Shown piece after piece: positions 23,967 to 25,761 of a DNA stretch of 25,761 nucleotides. Within the stretch, counting starts at the first letter, position 1. Each line of letters starts with the position of its first letter. The translations under genes were made by a program, and so were the position numbers. The notes under the pieces are model-generated. The model was not told the DNA's origin. It saw only the letters and a list, made by a program, of their open reading frames with translations, and did no database searches. Source of the stretch: Stramentimicrobium sp964433555 (GTDB taxonomy: Bacteria > Atribacterota > Phoenicimicrobiia > Phoenicimicrobiales > Stramentimicrobiaceae); NCBI GenBank assembly GCA_964433555.1, contig CAYSRG010000030.1, positions 1 to 25,761 of the forward strand. The letters are read 5' to 3'.

Positions 23967-24331
23967 CATCTTCTCCTTTTACCCTTCATTACTGTATGAC
24001 AATCCGGGCTTCCCTTGTTTGCTTCTTTTTATCATTATTCTTAGTTTCAACTAAATATCTAATTATTATCATAAAAGCAATTTGTATTAATATTTCAATG
24101 ATTCTATCTTAAGTAAGAACGACTACTTATCTAAAAGACTGGATTATTATCTTTATTATGGTATTTAATACCAATAAATTAGATACCATATAAAAATAAA
24201 AGTTTATTAAGGAAAAGCCTCTCAGATGATGCTAAGAGGCTAGAATAGTCAGTTTCAACAATTGAAAATATCCACTATAGGACAAATATGCTACAAAAAG
24301 TTCAAACATTGATTATATAATAATTATTAAT
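23967..24331. other. Intergenic region containing the terminator of the OmpA-type gene
   Basis: The left two thirds are AT-rich leader of the large exported protein, where no good promoter is seen; a weak minus-strand candidate is TTGCTT, 17 bp, TATTTA. The right part holds the terminator at 24210-24241. Confidence 0.45.
24210..24241 (-). terminator. Intrinsic terminator downstream of the OmpA-type gene
   Basis: On the minus strand AGCCTCT (24235-24241) pairs with AGAGGCT (24216-24222); two further pairs lie inside beyond a mismatch. It is followed by TTTTCCTT. It lies about 90 nt past the stop codon at 24332. Confidence 0.7.
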
Positions 24332-25189
24332 CTACATCTTGACCAATTCTACCCGACGATTCTTTGCCCTGCCTTCCTCAGTGTCATTAAAAGATACTGG
24401 TTGGGATTCACCATAGCCTTTAGCAAGAAGTCTGTCCGAATTGATTCCAAATAATTGAAGATATTGCAGTACCGTGTTAGCCCTCTTATCTGATAGGGTT
24501 AAATTATATGCTTCTTCTCCTTCATTATCGGTATGACCATGTATCTCAACCTTTAATTCAGGATTTTGCAATAGTAATGTAACAATGTGTTGTAACTGTT
24601 TATCAGATTCCTGTTTTAAGGTAGCTTTATCATAGTCAAACAGAATATCATAGAGTATTATTCTACCTTCACTGTCCAATGCTTCTTTTAATTCAGCAGG
24701 ACCGAAGGTAAGGGATTTTTTAAAACCTTCTTCATCTATAATAACCAATTCCTGCTGGCCTAATCCCGCATTACCACTAACCCGGCACCAGGTAATTCCT
24801 CCATCATCTCTGGGTATGGTCAGAACCATCTGTCCCTGGTCCTCAAAGACGACCTTACCGTCTCTTTCCAGAGCTGCAGCTTTATAATTTTCAAAAAACT
24901 CTAATTTTGAGATATCCTGGACTCTTTCACCGGATGAGGTACGAACTTCATATAATAGTTTCCATTTTTTACCCTTAACCTCTACCTCTTCTCTCTTTTG
25001 AGTTTGTTCATTTGTTACATAAAATTTGTATGAATCAAAGTTAGTATATTTGGACATATTCTCAGCCAATACTGAGCCGGGAAAAGGACGGATAAAGGGA
25101 TGTTCAGGTATATCAGCAGCAAAAGTAGATATTGTTGTTATTAGCAGGAAAACAGTAATAAAAAATAGTAATAACCTTAAATATTTCAT
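24332..25189 (-). CDS. OmpA-family outer-membrane/periplasmic protein
   Basis: The 285-residue protein begins with a signal peptide (MKYLRLLLFFITVFLLITTI, cleavage near STFAAD). A domain of about 150 residues follows, with PFPGSVLAENMSKYTNFDSY near the start, resembling the N-terminal part of several OmpA-like proteins of unknown function. The C-terminal OmpA domain (about 180-285) has LYDILFDYDKATLKQES, VEIHGHTDNEGEE, LSDKRANTVLQYL and KNRRVELVKM, including the Asp and Arg residues that bind peptidoglycan diaminopimelate in known structures. It is a paralogue of the OmpA domain at 15051-16277. The ATG follows TTTGGAGG. A weak promoter candidate is at 25233-25261 (TTGTCT, 17 bp, TTTATA). A terminator lies downstream at 24210-24241. 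Confidence 0.9.
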   Translation of the reverse strand: MKYLRLLLFFITVFLLITTISTFAADIPEHPFIRPFPGSVLAENMSKYTNFDSYKFYVTNEQTQKREEVEVKGKKWKLLYEVRTSSGERVQDISKLEFFENYKAAALERDGKVVFEDQGQMVLTIPRDDGGITWCRVSGNAGLGQQELVIIDEEGFKKSLTFGPAELKEALDSEGRIILYDILFDYDKATLKQESDKQLQHIVTLLLQNPELKVEIHGHTDNEGEEAYNLTLSDKRANTVLQYLQLFGINSDRLLAKGYGESQPVSFNDTEEGRAKNRRVELVKM

Positions 25190-25388
25190 TTTTAACCTCC
25201 AAAGATTATTTTTTAAAATACAATATCTTGTTTATAAAAAATATTAAGATATTTTAGACAAATTAACCCCCTCTCTTTCTAAAAAGTTACACATGAAATT
25301 AATACATTTTATTTTTAGCCAACCTTTTTTAAATTATTATCTTCTTACCTTTTGTTATGTCCTGAAAATTAAGTTAATACAATTCTTA

Positions 25389-25761
25389 TCACTTTTCAGC
25401 GATAACCAGCATTTCAAAATCTTCAGTAGTTAATTTATCATTTCGAGAGAATGACCCTAATTTTGCCCCGAAAATATCAATTTTCCGATAACCAAGAGAT
25501 TTTAGCATCCAGGTGATTTCACTTGGAACATAGTATCTTTCATTGCATTCGATAATCTTTTTGTTACCATCATCATCTTCAATTTCAGTAATATTGTAAT
25601 CACGAAAAGTCATTAAATCAAAGGTATTGCTACGGTAGGTGGCATTCCCCTCTTCAGTATTAGAAGCACAAAATTGTTCAACCGAATGATATAGAGGGAA
25701 AAGTCCATTTAACGTAGTAAAAATAAATCTTGCTTCCTTTTTCAGCACCCTGGTAACATTC
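25389..25761 (-). CDS. Class I SAM-dependent methyltransferase, C-terminal part
   Basis: The frame is open through the window edge, so the start is missing. An internal GTG at 25748 is not the real start, since NVTR precedes it in frame. The visible 123 residues match the end of small-molecule methyltransferases: RVLKKEARFIFTTLNGLFPL (the strand after motif III), NTFDLMTFRDYN, ECNERYYVPSEITWMLKSLG, YRKIDIFGAKLGSFSRND and a final FEMLVIAEK strand. The S-adenosylmethionine-binding half lies outside the window. The substrate cannot be told. It is in the same direction as the OmpA-type gene, 199 bp upstream of it. Confidence 0.8.
   Translation of the reverse strand, partial: NVTRVLKKEARFIFTTLNGLFPLYHSVEQFCASNTEEGNATYRSNTFDLMTFRDYNITEIEDDDGNKKIIECNERYYVPSEITWMLKSLGYRKIDIFGAKLGSFSRNDKLTTEDFEMLVIAEK

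Noticed and set aside
1..25761. CRISPR arrays, insertion sequences, prophage genes, rRNA
   Set aside because: No regularly spaced direct repeats, transposase, integrase or rRNA-like stretches were seen on either strand.

Overview
The window is AT-rich chromosomal DNA, almost all of it read from the minus strand, with one large plus-strand gene (Na/phosphate symporter-like, 19158-20759). Two OmpA-type peptidoglycan-binding proteins indicate a diderm cell envelope. An EFR1-type ferredoxin/flavodoxin protein, a MobB protein with an added iron-sulfur motif, and nickel-hydrogenase maturation factors suggest an anaerobe. T-box control of leuS is a habit of Firmicutes and a few other phyla. An anaerobic diderm such as Atribacterota would fit, but this is inference; no 16S rRNA gene or diagnostic marker is present.

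Region 1 (1-4150), translation and replication: tRNA-Val(UAC) at the left edge, ssb, and leuS. leuS is preceded by a complete T-box leader with specifier CUC, a 7-nt UGGU-type bulge and mutually exclusive antiterminator and terminator. A full, canonical tRNA-Ala(GGC) sits inside this leader, between Stem II and the antiterminator. This is the most striking object in the window. Upstream of the leuS promoter lie a 27-codon membrane-peptide gene with its own promoter and a long hairpin.

Region 2 (4148-9042), housekeeping: an EF-G paralogue with Tyr in place of the catalytic His, a TIM-barrel sugar isomerase/epimerase, thioredoxin reductase, and a MobB GTPase with a four-Cys insert. Good sigma70-type promoters precede the EF-G paralogue and mobB.

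Region 3 (9200-16280), envelope and transport: an exported M20-type amidohydrolase whose 5' leader carries a start-stop element, an HPP membrane protein, an exported DUF4384-like protein with four PEGA repeats, small single-TM proteins, an AEC-type permease, and an OmpA protein with a discoidin-like N-terminal domain.

Region 4 (16470-18604): an AlkD-like DNA glycosylase, then hypA followed by a MinD/Mrp-type ATPase that probably does the job of HypB. The hydrogenase itself is not in the window.

Region 5 (19158-25761): the Na/Pi symporter-like gene, an EFR1 protein, a decayed TPR-like ORF with an in-frame stop, a large exported protein of unknown function, a second OmpA protein with a downstream terminator, and the C-terminal part of a SAM methyltransferase cut by the window edge.

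Several computed ORFs begin upstream of the likely start codon. Starts were moved to the ATG with the best Shine-Dalgarno spacing, as stated in each entry.
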